Assembly: GCF_011317445.1 (NCBI RefSeq) | Contig: NZ_JAAAPL010000001.1 | Location: 992,001-1,056,000 of the forward strand | DNA from: Chelativorans multitrophicus | Lineage (GTDB): Bacteria; Pseudomonadota; Alphaproteobacteria; Rhizobiales; Rhizobiaceae | Direction: 5' to 3' | DNA: 64,000 bases | Shown: piece by piece, positions 19,339-28,040 of the stretch | Numbering within the stretch: the stretch's first letter is position 1 | How the letters are laid out: each line of letters opens with the position of its first letter | The notes under the pieces: generated by a model | The model's input: only the letters and a program-made list of their open reading frames with translations | The model's database searches: none | What the model was told of the DNA's origin: nothing | Made by a program: the position numbers and the translations under genes

Positions 19339-20379
19339 TTGGCCAGAAAGTTGCTGAACCGAGAGTTTTCTGCCGTGCCAGGTCCGATCTCCCCGATCGA
19401 CGTTCTTTTTCTAGCTTATCCTGGCGTCTCCATGCTTGATCTCATCGGGCCGATGGAGGCACTCCAAGGAGTGGCGCTGCACCAGTCCAATCCGGCGGGA
19501 TACCGGTGCACTGTCGCTTCTATGACAGGCGGTCCTGTTCAGACATTCAACGGCCTCAGCATCGACACTGTAGAGGTGGGTGCGTTGAAAACGCCCTACC
19601 GCACCGTTGTTGTCCCAGGCGCTATTCAGCCCGATCTGATTATCGGCAACACGGCCTTGGTTGAATGGCTGCGAGAAAACGCCGGCAGAGCGGATCGGGT
19701 GTGTTCGATCTGCGCGGGCAGCTTCATACTGGCCGAAGCCGGGCTCCTGCGTGGCCGCCGTGCAACCACGCACTGGTTTCATTGTGATCGTTTGAGCAGG
19801 GATTACGAAGACATCACCGTCGACGCCGACGCAATCTTCGTGCGAGACGGACGCGTTTGGACTTCGGCAGGAGTCACCACCGGCATCGACCTCGCGCTCG
19901 CGCTCATAGAGGAGGATTTCGGGCGCGACCTGGCAATGTTCGTAGCGCGGTTGCTGGTCGTCTATCTTCGACGCACTGGCGGGCAGTCTCAATTCAGCGC
20001 CATGCTTGCCGCCCAAACCTCTTGCTCAACCGACCGGTTCGCTGACCTTGAGCGCTGGATGCTGGAGAACCCGACTGAGGATCTCCGCGTTGAGCGGCTT
20101 GCCGCGCGCGCTGGCATGAGCCCGCGCAACTTTGCGCGGCGATATAGTGATATGCGAAAGGCAACGCCCGCTCGTGCCGTCGAGGCAATTCGCGTCGAGG
20201 CGGCTCGCCGCATTCTGGAAGAACACGATTTGAGGCTGATCGAGGTCGCAAACCGCTGTGGCTTCAGTGATGAGGCACATCTACGCAAGGCTTTTCATCG
20301 GCAGTTAGGCATTTCGCCCAACGATTATCGCCAGCGCTTTGCAATTGGCGAGAGAACGCTGGCTGGCGTCCAGCAGTGA
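19339..20379 (+). CDS. GlxA-family transcriptional regulator (DJ-1/PfpI domain plus AraC HTH)
   Basis: This is up to 346 residues from a TTG at 19339 with AAGGAT upstream; a GTG at 19375 (MPGPISPIDVLFLAYPGV) is an equally good start. The N-terminal half is a class I glutamine-amidotransferase-like DJ-1/PfpI domain, with the nucleophile-elbow cysteine in VCSICAGSFILAEAG. The C-terminal third is an AraC domain (LRVERLAARAGMSPRNFARR and LIEVANRCGFSDEAHLRKAF, ending SPNDYR). Such proteins sense nitrogenous or small organic ligands. The 285-base gap upstream, shared with a divergent AraC gene, shows no clear operator. Confidence 0.88.
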   Translation: MARKLLNREFSAVPGPISPIDVLFLAYPGVSMLDLIGPMEALQGVALHQSNPAGYRCTVASMTGGPVQTFNGLSIDTVEVGALKTPYRTVVVPGAIQPDLIIGNTALVEWLRENAGRADRVCSICAGSFILAEAGLLRGRRATTHWFHCDRLSRDYEDITVDADAIFVRDGRVWTSAGVTTGIDLALALIEEDFGRDLAMFVARLLVVYLRRTGGQSQFSAMLAAQTSCSTDRFADLERWMLENPTEDLRVERLAARAGMSPRNFARRYSDMRKATPARAVEAIRVEAARRILEEHDLRLIEVANRCGFSDEAHLRKAFHRQLGISPNDYRQRFAIGERTLAGVQQ

Positions 20380-20496
20380 GCCCGAGCCTCTAACGGTAAG
20401 CCATATGTCAGCGTCAAGGCCCCGCGTCGCAGAATGGAATGCCGGGGCGCGAACGTCCCGGCATGAATTGCTAGTGAGTCTTTCGCAGAAACCTGA

Positions 20497-21519
20497 TCAC
20501 GCGAGATGATTACCGAAGTGACGGGCGACGGCATCTGTCGCTTCCGACACCTTCGCGCCGTCGTAGAACTCGAAATGAAGACCGTCGGTCCAGTGAAGCA
20601 TTTTGGGTCCCTGCAACAGATCGTAGGCTTTGCGTGCCTGGTCCGGTAGCGCGCAGCCATCGGAGTGGACGATCAGCGTGGGCGCCGTCACCCGCTCGGC
20701 TTCGCTGATGGGATCGAAGTCGAGCCAGGGCTCCCATGACATGACGGCGAAGGCGTTTGTCCATTCGGCGATACCGCCGCCGCGCGACGTATCCATGTAG
20801 TATTCCATCGGTCCGACATGGGAGGCGCTCTGGTCGGTGTTGTGGTAGGCGAGGATCATTCGGTTCTGGCCCGTGCGCTCGTACTCTGCGCGGGCTTCAC
20901 GGCCCGCCGCACGGCGCTGCTCAACCCCTTCCGGACCGCCATAGAGCAATGGCGTGATCGACGGCTCTGCAAGATGGCTGGCGACGGACGCAATTGCCGC
21001 AACTCTTTTGTCGCGGGCGCCGGCATAGAGCACCGTGCCGCCCGAGGTGCAGACGCCGAGGAGGCCGATGCCGTCCGGGCGCACGTCCTCGCGTGAAGCA
21101 AGATAGGTGACCGCAGCTGCCAGATCATCGGCCTTGCTGTTCGGGTCCTCGTATTGTCGGGCACCGCCGCCGCTCTCGCCGTAGTGACGGTAGTCGATCG
21201 ACAGGGTGAGATACCCGCGGCTGGCCATTTCGGCCGCGTAAATGCCGCCCATCATCTCCTTGACGGCTGTGAGCGAACCACCGACGACCACTGCTGGGTA
21301 GCGCACACCTGCGCGGTAGTCCGTGGGCAGGTAGAGGTTGCCGACAACGAAGCTGTCGCCCGCCGTAAAACGGACCTTCTGAATCGCGCTTTCGGCGGCG
21401 CTGGCCGAAGGGGCCGCTTTGGCGAAGCCGGAAAGCCCCAGTGTGGCAATGGATGCGGCTGCAATCGCCGACTGTCCGAGGAAGGCACGCCGGGAGGGAC
21501 GAAGAAGGGAAGAAGTCAT
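20497..21519 (-). CDS. Tat-exported alpha/beta hydrolase (dienelactone-hydrolase-like)
   Basis: The 340-residue protein begins with a twin-arginine leader (SRRAFLGQSAIAAASIATLGL, then AKA-A). The mature domain resembles YcjY/dienelactone-hydrolase-type alpha/beta hydrolases: YPAVVVGGSLTAVKE (oxyanion strand), LSIDYRHYGESGG, the nucleophile elbow GLLGVCTSGGTVLYA, an acidic region PTLIVHSDGCALPD and a late histidine in LHWTDGLHFEFYD. In the elbow the nucleophile position holds Cys as in dienelactone hydrolase (GxCxxGG), with Ser two residues on. A ribosome site GGAGA precedes the ATG. It is divergent from the frameshifted LysR gene at 21618, which may have regulated it. Confidence 0.8.
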   Translation of the reverse strand: MTSSLLRPSRRAFLGQSAIAAASIATLGLSGFAKAAPSASAAESAIQKVRFTAGDSFVVGNLYLPTDYRAGVRYPAVVVGGSLTAVKEMMGGIYAAEMASRGYLTLSIDYRHYGESGGGARQYEDPNSKADDLAAAVTYLASREDVRPDGIGLLGVCTSGGTVLYAGARDKRVAAIASVASHLAEPSITPLLYGGPEGVEQRRAAGREARAEYERTGQNRMILAYHNTDQSASHVGPMEYYMDTSRGGGIAEWTNAFAVMSWEPWLDFDPISEAERVTAPTLIVHSDGCALPDQARKAYDLLQGPKMLHWTDGLHFEFYDGAKVSEATDAVARHFGNHLA

Positions 21520-21617
21520 TGTAGGTCTCCTTGGGTTTGCGTCCAGAAGAGACTGCCACTTCCCAGCATGCGGAAAAATCGGCTATGTTCTACTGAGTTA
21601 TTCGGAAATTCCTTATA

Positions 21618-22506
21618 ATGAGACTGGATCAGCTCAGTGGCGTTATCGCCTTCCTGAAAGTTGCGGAGACGAAGAGTTTCACCCGCGCGGCGGTCGAGCT
21701 CGGCGTCACTCCACCCTCGCTGAGTGAGGCGGTGAAGGGATTGGAAGAACGGCTCGGCATTAGGCTGCTGAACCGCACGACCCGTAGTGTCGGTCTGACA
21801 GAGGCCGGCGCGGCCTACCTGGAACGGGTCCGCCCGGCAGCGGAGGACGGCCGGAACCGCCCTTGCCGACACCAGAGACCGCCCCGCGGGCGTGCTGCGC
21901 CTCAGCTTGCCCTGGATCGTCGGGCCGCTCCTGATAGAGCCGTTGATGGGCCGCTTCCTCGACTCCTATCCCGACATTAGGCTCGATCTCGTCTTCAATG
22001 ACGGCCTTGTGGATATCGCGGCAGAAGGGTTCGACGCTGGAGTTCGCATCGGCGAGCTGCTGGAGAAGGACATGATCGCCGTTCGGATCGGAGGACCGAT
22101 GCGCATGGCAGTCCTGGCGAGCCCAACCTATCTCGCCGAGTTTGGCATGCCGCAGCGGCCAGCCGACCTCGCCCGTCACCGCTGCATAGCCTACCGCTTC
22201 GCATCGACCCGCGCGATCTCATCGTGGGATCTTATCGAAAATGGCCGCGAGATCGCATTCACACCAGATCCGCGCCTCAGCGCAAATACAATGCCGCTCG
22301 TCGTCGAGGCGGCTGCGCAAGGTGTTGGACTCGCCTACACTATCGAGCATCTCGCCAGGCGACGCTTGGAGGAAGGCAGCCTGCTCAAGGTTTTGGAGCC
22401 GTTCCTACCCGCTTTGGATCCGCTTCACCTCTATTATCCCAGTCGCCGGCTCATTCCCACCAAGCTCAGGGCGTTCATCGATTTTCTCCGCGCAGAGGAG
22501 AAGTGA
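21618..22506 (+). pseudogene. LysR-family regulator broken by a single-base frameshift
   Basis: The frame from ATG 21618 encodes a typical LysR helix-turn-helix (FLKVAETKSFTRAAVELGVT, then PPSLSEAVKGLEERLGIRLL) and reaches LERVRPAAED at about 21848. It then loses homology. The effector domain continues in the +1 frame (GTALADTRDRPAGVLRLSLP and onward to 22506). Removing one G from GACGGCC around 21849-21850 joins them as AED-A-GTALADT, the normal family sequence. So one base was inserted, by mutation or by sequencing error. Both halves are otherwise intact, which favours a recent event. It faces the exported hydrolase gene 98 bases away. Confidence 0.85.
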
Positions 22507-22576
22507 TTACGAGGATTCGCGACCACGACAAGCAAGCGGACTACCGGTGCGCGCCACTCGTGGTCTGAGTCCTGGG

Positions 22577-22590
22577 TCATTCCCACTCGA
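22577..22590 (+). repeat. Left copy of guaA-type attachment repeat (att)
   Basis: TCATTCCCACTCGA here is identical to 40293-40306, the stop codon and last codons of guaA, in the same orientation. Identity continues loosely (GTCC at 22593-22596 matches the guaA copy). There is no guaA gene at this site, so the repeat is best explained as the distal att site of an element integrated at the guaA 3' end. An 8-base inverted repeat (22521-22528 with 22558-22565) lies just outside it. Confidence 0.7.
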
Positions 22591-22849
22591 CTGTCCAAAC
22601 CACATCTAAGTCTTTGAAATCGCAGTCAAATTTTCCTCTAACGTCGGAAATACCGACGCGCAGGTCGCCAAAAAGTTACTATCTTGATTTTAAAGGGAAA
22701 TCGCCCGAAAAATTTTTTGAGGGTTCAGCGACCATCGACGTCGATCGCCTGTTTCGACCTCTGGCAGGCACTTCTGCCGGGCGCTTGTGAGGCCATAAAA
22801 TACCCGTCATCCACCGATGGTCAAGCGTCAGCCGACCGATACAAATCCT

Positions 22850-22923
22850 CGACTGCAGGGCTATGCCAGTTCGATCCCGCTTATCAGATCACCGTGCCGA
22901 AAGAGCTGGGCGAGGCACGCTGA
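22850..22923 (+). pseudogene. Tail of an AbiEi-type antitoxin
   Basis: The frame ending in TGA at 22921-22923 closes with CQFDPAYQITVPKELGEAR. That resembles the C-terminal strand of AbiEi-family antitoxins, which ends near '...Y.ITVP..L'. The stop overlaps the ATG of the next gene (TGATG), as is normal for abiEi-abiEii pairs. Upstream sequence in this frame shows no helix-turn-helix domain, so only the tail remains. The stretch from 22591 to 22850 otherwise shows nothing beyond a small hairpin (CGTCGG/CCGACG at 22642-22658). Confidence 0.35.
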
Positions 22924-23443
22924 TGGCTTTTGCTGATGCCTACCGCAACCAGGTCGCACTCCTGATCCGCACGCTACCTTCCGTCGCAGCGGAAGAGTGT
23001 TTCGCGATGAAGGGCGGCACGGCTATCAATCACTTTATCCGCGACCTGCCTCGGCTCTCGGTGGATATCGACCTCACCTATCTGCCTGTTCAGGATCGTG
23101 CGACCTCGCTAACCGCGATCGATGTGGCGATGCTGCGCATCGCCGAGCGCATCACTAAAGTCGTCCGTGGCGTCCACGTCGCACCTTCGCGCTCGCGTGA
23201 GAATGTCGTCACCAAGCTCGTAGTCCGGAGCGACGGTGCGCTGATCAAGATCGAGGTCACGCCGGTCCTGCGGGGCTGCGTGTTCGAGCCGGGGATGCGT
23301 CCAGTCTCATCCAGTGTCGAAGACGAGTTCGGCTTTGCGGAAATGCGGATCGTCTCCTTCGCCGATCTCTATGCTGGGAAGATTGTGCCGCACTCGACCG
23401 GCAGCATCCACGCGATCTCTTCGACGATCGTATTGTTTACTAG
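22923..23443 (+). pseudogene. AbiEii-family nucleotidyltransferase toxin, frameshifted and truncated
   Basis: From ATG 22923 the sequence shows the family core: ECFAMKGGTAINHFIRDLPR, then LSVDIDLTYLP (nucleotidyltransferase GG-T and DxD), then IKIEVTPVLRG and EDEFGFAEMRIVSFADLYAG. Family members continue KIVAALDRQHPRDLFDV. Here the original frame turns to nonsense after KIV, while AALDRQHPRDLFDDRIVY follows in another frame from 23387 and meets TAG at 23441-23443. One base is therefore missing near 23385-23387, and about 100 C-terminal residues are gone. These toxins act in type IV toxin-antitoxin and phage-abortive systems and often ride on integrative elements, which fits this site. Confidence 0.75.
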
Positions 23444-23493
23444 TAATTTGCGCGACACGTAGGGAACTGGCGTAGAAACACCACCTAATCCTG

Positions 23494-23543
23494 TGCGAGT
23501 CTAAAACCGGCTGGATTTTCGACCTCAGACGTCTAGACTCGCA
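23494..23543. repeat. Perfect 10-base inverted repeat before integrase remnant
   Basis: TGCGAGTCTA (23494-23503) is exactly complementary in reverse to TAGACTCGCA (23534-23543), with 30 bases between. It sits immediately before the start of the integrase remnant at 23555. It could be an autoregulatory operator, a recombinase or excisionase site, or a cruciform at the junction with the broken toxin gene. Confidence 0.6.
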
Positions 23544-23554
23544 GGAAATACGCC

Positions 23555-23899
23555 ATGGCCGACCTCCTTAACGACAGAGCGATCAGCGACCTCGAACCAC
23601 CTGGTTCAGGCCAGTACCGCGCACGCGATACACAGCTGAAGGGCTTCCATGTCGTGGTCGCGAGGCGGAGGAAGATCTTCGCAGTCCATGGCGATCTGCG
23701 AAGAAACGGCAAGCGCGTCGCATCGATCTCTGTCCGTATAGGTGACGCAGTATCGATCTCCACTCGCGAGGCACGCGCGACCGCGAAGACGTATCTCGCT
23801 CAGATCTCGAAGGGTGAGCATCCTTCCCGAGGATATCACGGCACACGCAGACGAGATCGCTCTGACGCAGGATTATTGGTGGATGTACTCGAGCATTGA
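23555..23899 (+). pseudogene. N-terminal remnant of a tyrosine integrase (DUF4102-type)
   Basis: The first 90 or so residues (LLNDRAISDLEPPGSGQYRA, then GFHVVVARRRKIFAVHGDLR and REARATAKTYLAQISKGEHP) match the arm-type DNA-binding domain of P4-like phage and island integrases. After about 23822 the family similarity stops and the frame closes at 23899, overlapping the end of the neighbouring GNAT-fusion gene. Core-binding and catalytic domains (R...HxxR...Y) are absent. It is a deletion scar, about 1 kb inside the left att copy. Confidence 0.75.
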
Positions 23900-25063
23900 A
23901 CTGTATGGCGTGAAGCCAACCCGCATCCAGAACACCCTGCCGCCAGGATTGTTTTCGATCACCTCGAGAACAACACGTTCGCCTTCCTGGAATCTGGCGG
24001 CAGCTAGTGCATCGAACGCTGCCTTTCCAAAATTGTCTCGCCGATAGTGGCGCACAATGTAGAACTGCTTCAGAAATACGCACTGACGGTTGGGATTGGT
24101 GGGGTCATTGTCGCGGCGATGTGTGGCGTAGCCAACAATCTCGTCGCCGACCTTAAATAGATCGACACTCCAACCCTCTTTGTTTACAAAGTGGCGGAAT
24201 CGCTCCTCCATTTGCGCTACCGTCATTGGATTGCGGTGACCTTCATCGTCAGCCAATTCGCGATTCATCCGCGCCAAAAGCGGGTAGTCTTTCGCCGAGT
24301 GCCTGCTGATTATGATCTTGCCCGTGAACCGGGTCTCTTGGGGACCGTCGACTCCCCTGGGCGAAACCGACGATCCTGTATTGCTTCCATGGGGGGCCAG
24401 GTATTGCAGGACGACATCGCGCTCGCCAGTAATATGGCTACGCAGAGCGTCGACCACATGTTGTGCGTTCCGACTCCGCAATGCGCGTAGGATCGCCGCA
24501 TGGTCCAACGCCGCGGCTCTCAGCTGCTCGGGGTTCGGGCTCATCATCAGGTGCACCAATCGCAGTTCGGTCGCCAGTCTCTTGAAGGTTTCAGTGATCC
24601 TATCGTTCTTGCCGGCACGGCAAAGTGCTGTATGAAATGCGGCATCGGATTCCATCATTCGACTGCGTGAATTCGAGAGTGCGGCCGTTTCAGTGTCGCG
24701 CATTGCAACTTCGATGGCGTTCAGATCGCTGGGCGTCGCCAATCGTACAGCTTCGAGCGCTGCGGTGGATTCGAGAATCTCACGCAAGCTGTAGATGTCG
24801 GCAACCTCTCTCTGGCTGAACTTCTTCACGTATGAGCCACGGAAGGCATGCGTTTCCAGGAGACCCATCTCCTCCAGCTGCCTTGCCGCCTCACGCACGG
24901 GGCCCCTGCTGACCTCGAGGCGCCCAGCGATCTCCATCTCGTTCAGTTTGTCTCCCGGCTTCAGTTCCCCGTTCAAAATTATGTTTGAGATCTGCTCTCG
25001 GACGGTTTCGGCCAACGGCCGCCGCTTCACACTCAAATCTGTCCCCTTGCCTTCAATTTTCAT
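23873..25063 (-). CDS. GntR/FCD regulator fused to a GNAT acetyltransferase domain
   Basis: The 396-residue protein joins two domains rarely seen together. Residues 15-80 are a GntR winged helix (AETVREQISNIILNGELKPG, EMEIAGRLEVSRGPVREAAR). Residues 85-220 are an FCD effector domain with metal-ligand candidates Asp140, His144, His188 and His210. Residues 250-396 are a GNAT domain close to the stand-alone GNAT of the facing operon (28037-28516): both share EGHRNPMTV, VDLF/IDLF, VGYAT, QFY, VLEV, NPGG and FTPYS/FAPYS, about half of positions by eye. The acetyl-CoA loop differs: RGGGVG in the enzyme, RRDNFG here (341-346). It is divergent from the operon at 25193 and probably its regulator. Confidence 0.9.
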   Translation of the reverse strand: MKIEGKGTDLSVKRRPLAETVREQISNIILNGELKPGDKLNEMEIAGRLEVSRGPVREAARQLEEMGLLETHAFRGSYVKKFSQREVADIYSLREILESTAALEAVRLATPSDLNAIEVAMRDTETAALSNSRSRMMESDAAFHTALCRAGKNDRITETFKRLATELRLVHLMMSPNPEQLRAAALDHAAILRALRSRNAQHVVDALRSHITGERDVVLQYLAPHGSNTGSSVSPRGVDGPQETRFTGKIIISRHSAKDYPLLARMNRELADDEGHRNPMTVAQMEERFRHFVNKEGWSVDLFKVGDEIVGYATHRRDNDPTNPNRQCVFLKQFYIVRHYRRDNFGKAAFDALAAARFQEGERVVLEVIENNPGGRVFWMRVGFTPYSSMLEYIHQ

Positions 25064-25119
25064 GGCGATCCACTCCCTTCAGCCATTTATGCGCTACGCC
25101 GTAATTTTGCAAAGTTTTT

Positions 25120-25131
25120 ATTGTTGACAAT
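25120..25131. promoter_or_regulatory. Putative GntR operator overlapping a -35 box
   Basis: ATTGTTGACAAT is a perfect ATTGT-TG-ACAAT dyad between the divergent GntR-GNAT gene and the catabolic operon. The TGT-n-ACA core is the known GntR/FCD operator form. TTGACA at 25124-25129 could serve as a -35 for the rightward operon, though the -10 is weak. Binding here would repress the operon and probably the regulator too (inference). Confidence 0.55.
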
Positions 25132-25192
25132 TTAACGACTTCGAACCAAGCTCTCTCCATCGGCACCAAGACCGACGAAGTGCAGGGGACAA

Positions 25193-26500
25193 ATGCAGCG
25201 CGACATATTCAAGAGCGAGTTCAAGGAGGAGCCTTACTGGTGGGATTTGGCACGGCCATTCTCATCGGTCGCGAGCCTCCCGGCGCGCAGCGACCTCGTT
25301 ATAGTCGGAGCCGGGCTTTGTGGGCTCAGCGCCGCTTTGCGCGCCTTGGAGCTGGGCGTCCGTCCGCTCGTGCTTGATGTCGGCTTCATAGGCGGCGAGG
25401 CCAGCTCGCGCAGCGGCGCTATGGTTTCAAGTGGACAGAAATTTCTGATCAGCGGCGCGGCTCAGTCACTAGGAAGCGAAATTGTCAACGAACTAATAAA
25501 CGTGCATGCCGATGCGTTTCGCTATGTGCGAACCTTGGCGACGAAGGGTGGAGTGGAAGGGCAGTTTCGAACTTCCGGAAGGCTCTTTCTTGCTGCTGTA
25601 CCAGAGCACTTCCAACGCTTCGCGCAGTACGCAGAGATACTGAATGAAATTGCGCAAGTCACCGCGCGGACGGTTTGCAAACAGGATCTCCGTTCTGAAC
25701 TGGCAAGCCAGCGGTATTACGGCGGCCTGTTGGTAGAGGAATTCGGCGGTCTGCATCCCTCGCTCTTCGCCTGCAACCTCGCGCGGGAAGTTCAGCGGAA
25801 AGGTGCAGAACTTCGTTCGCATACTCGGGTGCTGGCCGTGAAAGCCCGCGGGTCGGAATTTATCGTCGAGACCGACGCGGGGTCGGTGCGGGCTGGGCAG
25901 GTACTGTTCGCCACTAACGGCTACACCGACAATGCAATGCGCCTTGTCCGGCGTCGCATCGCGCCTGTCGGCTCATTCATGATCGCGACCGAAGAATTGG
26001 GTACCGACCAGGTTGCCGCGGCGATGCCCGGGCTTCGCATGTATTCAGACACGAAGCGTAATCTTTGGTTCTTCCGGCCGTCGCCCGATGGGAAGCGAAT
26101 ACTATTCGGCGGACGGCCTGGAATTCTGCCTCGCGCTCCTCGCCAGGCGGCAATTAAACTACACCAATACATGTCCTTGGTTTTTCCGTCATTGCATGAT
26201 GTGAAGATCACCCACGCCTGGACGGGGACCATCGCGATGACACGGCGGCAGGTCCAGCACATCGGTCAAAGAAAGGGAATCTGGTTCGCCGTCGGCTGCA
26301 ACGGCAGCGGCGTCGCCATCATGCCATGGGTTGGCCGGCTGGCGGTCGAGCGAATGCTTGGCACGCGGACGGAGTCGACGGTTTTCGAACGAATCGCCTT
26401 CGATGTAATGCCGACCATTGAAGGCAAACCATGGTTTGTTCCGTTCGCGGCTGGATGGTTCGGCTTAAACGATTGGATCGATCGCATGCGGCATGCGTGA
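25193..26500 (+). CDS. FAD-dependent amine oxidoreductase, DAO/PuuB-like
   Basis: The 435-residue protein has an N-terminal Rossmann FAD site (LVIVGAGLCGLSAALRALEL, about residues 35-54), then GEASSRSGAMVSSG, and a C-terminal half of the DAO family (VGSFMIATEEL, TKRNLWFFR, ILFGGRP, THAWTGTIAMTRRQ, GCNGSGVAIMPWVGRL). The arrangement parallels PuuB, the gamma-glutamylputrescine oxidase of E. coli, as does the PuuC-like dehydrogenase next to it. I infer oxidation of a primary or N-acylated amine to an aldehyde with release of ammonia and peroxide. The ATG follows GCAGGGG. It is the first gene of the operon and is separated from the divergent GntR-GNAT regulator by 129 bases. Confidence 0.85.
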   Translation: MQRDIFKSEFKEEPYWWDLARPFSSVASLPARSDLVIVGAGLCGLSAALRALELGVRPLVLDVGFIGGEASSRSGAMVSSGQKFLISGAAQSLGSEIVNELINVHADAFRYVRTLATKGGVEGQFRTSGRLFLAAVPEHFQRFAQYAEILNEIAQVTARTVCKQDLRSELASQRYYGGLLVEEFGGLHPSLFACNLAREVQRKGAELRSHTRVLAVKARGSEFIVETDAGSVRAGQVLFATNGYTDNAMRLVRRRIAPVGSFMIATEELGTDQVAAAMPGLRMYSDTKRNLWFFRPSPDGKRILFGGRPGILPRAPRQAAIKLHQYMSLVFPSLHDVKITHAWTGTIAMTRRQVQHIGQRKGIWFAVGCNGSGVAIMPWVGRLAVERMLGTRTESTVFERIAFDVMPTIEGKPWFVPFAAGWFGLNDWIDRMRHA

Positions 26501-26525
26501 AAGCAGAAACATCGGAGGCAAAGCA

Positions 26526-28040
26526 ATGGCTGACATAACAGATACGAACAGAGACGAATGGAAGGCAGCCGCCCAGAAAGCCTCCATCGAAGGCCGAGCC
26601 TTTATAGGTGGCAGATATATTGACGCGGCGGACGGAGACAGCTTCGATTGCATAAATCCTGCAACCGGGCGGGTTCTTGGGAAGATTGCCTCTTGCAAAT
26701 CTACCGACATCGACCTGGCCGTGAGATCAGCAAGACGCGCCTTTGATGGCGGCGCCTGGTCCTGCTGTGATCCGAGCGAACGTCGGAAGGTTCTCATTCG
26801 GCTTGCCGATCTCATCGAAGCAGCGAGGGACGAACTCGCGCTGCTTGAGACTCTAGATACCGGAAAGCTCATCAGGGATTCCGTAACCCTGGATATTCCT
26901 TCTTCGGCGGCCGTTTTTCGCTTTTATGGGGAAGCCTGCGACAAGCTGCTTCACGAGGTGGTTCCAGTAGGCCCTTATGCCTTTGCCTCGATTACAAAAG
27001 AGCCTGTCGGCGTAGTCGGCGCTGTGATCCCCTGGAATTTTCCCTTGAAGATGGCAGCATGGAAATGCGCGCCTGCTCTCGCCGTAGGCAACAGCGTGGT
27101 GCTGAAACCGGCAGAACAATCACCCTTAACGGCGTTAAAACTGGCCCAGCTCGCGGTAGAGGCGGGAGTTCCGGAAGGCGTTTTCAATGTCGTCCCGGGC
27201 TTTGGCCCGGAAGCCGGAGCTGCGATTGGACTTCATTCAGGAATTGATTGCGTAGGCTTCACGGGCTCGACTGAAATTGGAAAACGATTTCTCGCCTATG
27301 CCGGGCAGTCAAACATGAAGCGTGTCTGGCTGGAGTGCGGTGGAAAAAGTGCCTGCATCGTATTTCCGGACGCAAAAAATCTCGAGGCGGCTGCGAAAGC
27401 CGCGGCGCTGGGCATTTTTTTCAATCAGGGCGAAGTCTGTTCGGCGACGTCGCGATTGTTCGTTCATCGAGACCTGCTCGACGATTTTACAACCCTGTTA
27501 GTAGAAGCGAGCAATTCCTTCAAACCCGGCGATCCGCTGGAAGTCAGTTCCGGCATGGGTTCGATGATCAGTGAAGAGCAGACGACAAGGGTCATGTCGT
27601 ATATCGAAAAGGGCAAGGAGGAGGCAGACCTGATCGCCGGTGGCAGTCGGGTTCTCCAGGAGACCGGAGGGTATTTCATCGAGCCCACGATCTTCCGGAA
27701 TGTGGATCCGCGAAGCGTAATCGCATGCGAAGAAATCTTCGGCCCCGTCTTGTCCATCATTCCTTTCGGGTCGGAGTCTGAGGCTGTGGAGCTGGCGAAT
27801 GCGTCAATCTACGGGCTGGGCGCTTCCGTTTGGACAGGCGATCTTGATCGCGCGTTCCGCCTTTCGCGCAGACTGCATGCGGGCAGTATCAGCATAAACG
27901 CGGTCGACCATGTTGATTTACGGACGCCGTTCGGAGGCGTGAAGCAATCTGGAAACGGCCGGGATCTTTCGCTCCATGCGCTCGACAAATATTGCGACTT
28001 AAAGACGACGTGGATGGCCGTTCAAGGGAGTGCCGCATGA
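26526..28040 (+). CDS. NAD(P)-dependent aldehyde dehydrogenase, PuuC-like
   Basis: The 504-residue enzyme starts at ATG 26526, chosen for GGAGG nine bases upstream over an earlier in-frame start. All aldehyde dehydrogenase hallmarks are present: Asn171 in PWNFP, FTGSTEIGKR, the base Glu270 in WLECGGKS and the nucleophile Cys305 in FFNQGEVCSATSR. The C-terminus (FGGVKQSGNGRDLSLHALDK) is very like E. coli PuuC, which oxidises gamma-glutamyl-aminobutyraldehyde. This suggests the same step for the aldehyde made by the upstream oxidase. Its TGA overlaps the ATG of the GNAT gene (ATGA), so the two are translationally coupled. Confidence 0.92.
   Translation: MADITDTNRDEWKAAAQKASIEGRAFIGGRYIDAADGDSFDCINPATGRVLGKIASCKSTDIDLAVRSARRAFDGGAWSCCDPSERRKVLIRLADLIEAARDELALLETLDTGKLIRDSVTLDIPSSAAVFRFYGEACDKLLHEVVPVGPYAFASITKEPVGVVGAVIPWNFPLKMAAWKCAPALAVGNSVVLKPAEQSPLTALKLAQLAVEAGVPEGVFNVVPGFGPEAGAAIGLHSGIDCVGFTGSTEIGKRFLAYAGQSNMKRVWLECGGKSACIVFPDAKNLEAAAKAAALGIFFNQGEVCSATSRLFVHRDLLDDFTTLLVEASNSFKPGDPLEVSSGMGSMISEEQTTRVMSYIEKGKEEADLIAGGSRVLQETGGYFIEPTIFRNVDPRSVIACEEIFGPVLSIIPFGSESEAVELANASIYGLGASVWTGDLDRAFRLSRRLHAGSISINAVDHVDLRTPFGGVKQSGNGRDLSLHALDKYCDLKTTWMAVQGSAA

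Noticed and set aside
22642-22658. Hairpin CGTCGG/CCGACG as terminator
   Set aside because: Short stem without a T-run.
22684-22923. Complete antitoxin gene from the frame opening at 22684
   Set aside because: Only the last 20 or so residues look like AbiEi; the rest lacks a helix-turn-helix and begins at a weak TTG.
23873-25063. GntR-GNAT as two adjacent genes joined by error
   Set aside because: The frame is continuous through a linker (about residues 222-248) with no stop or start, and both domains are well conserved.
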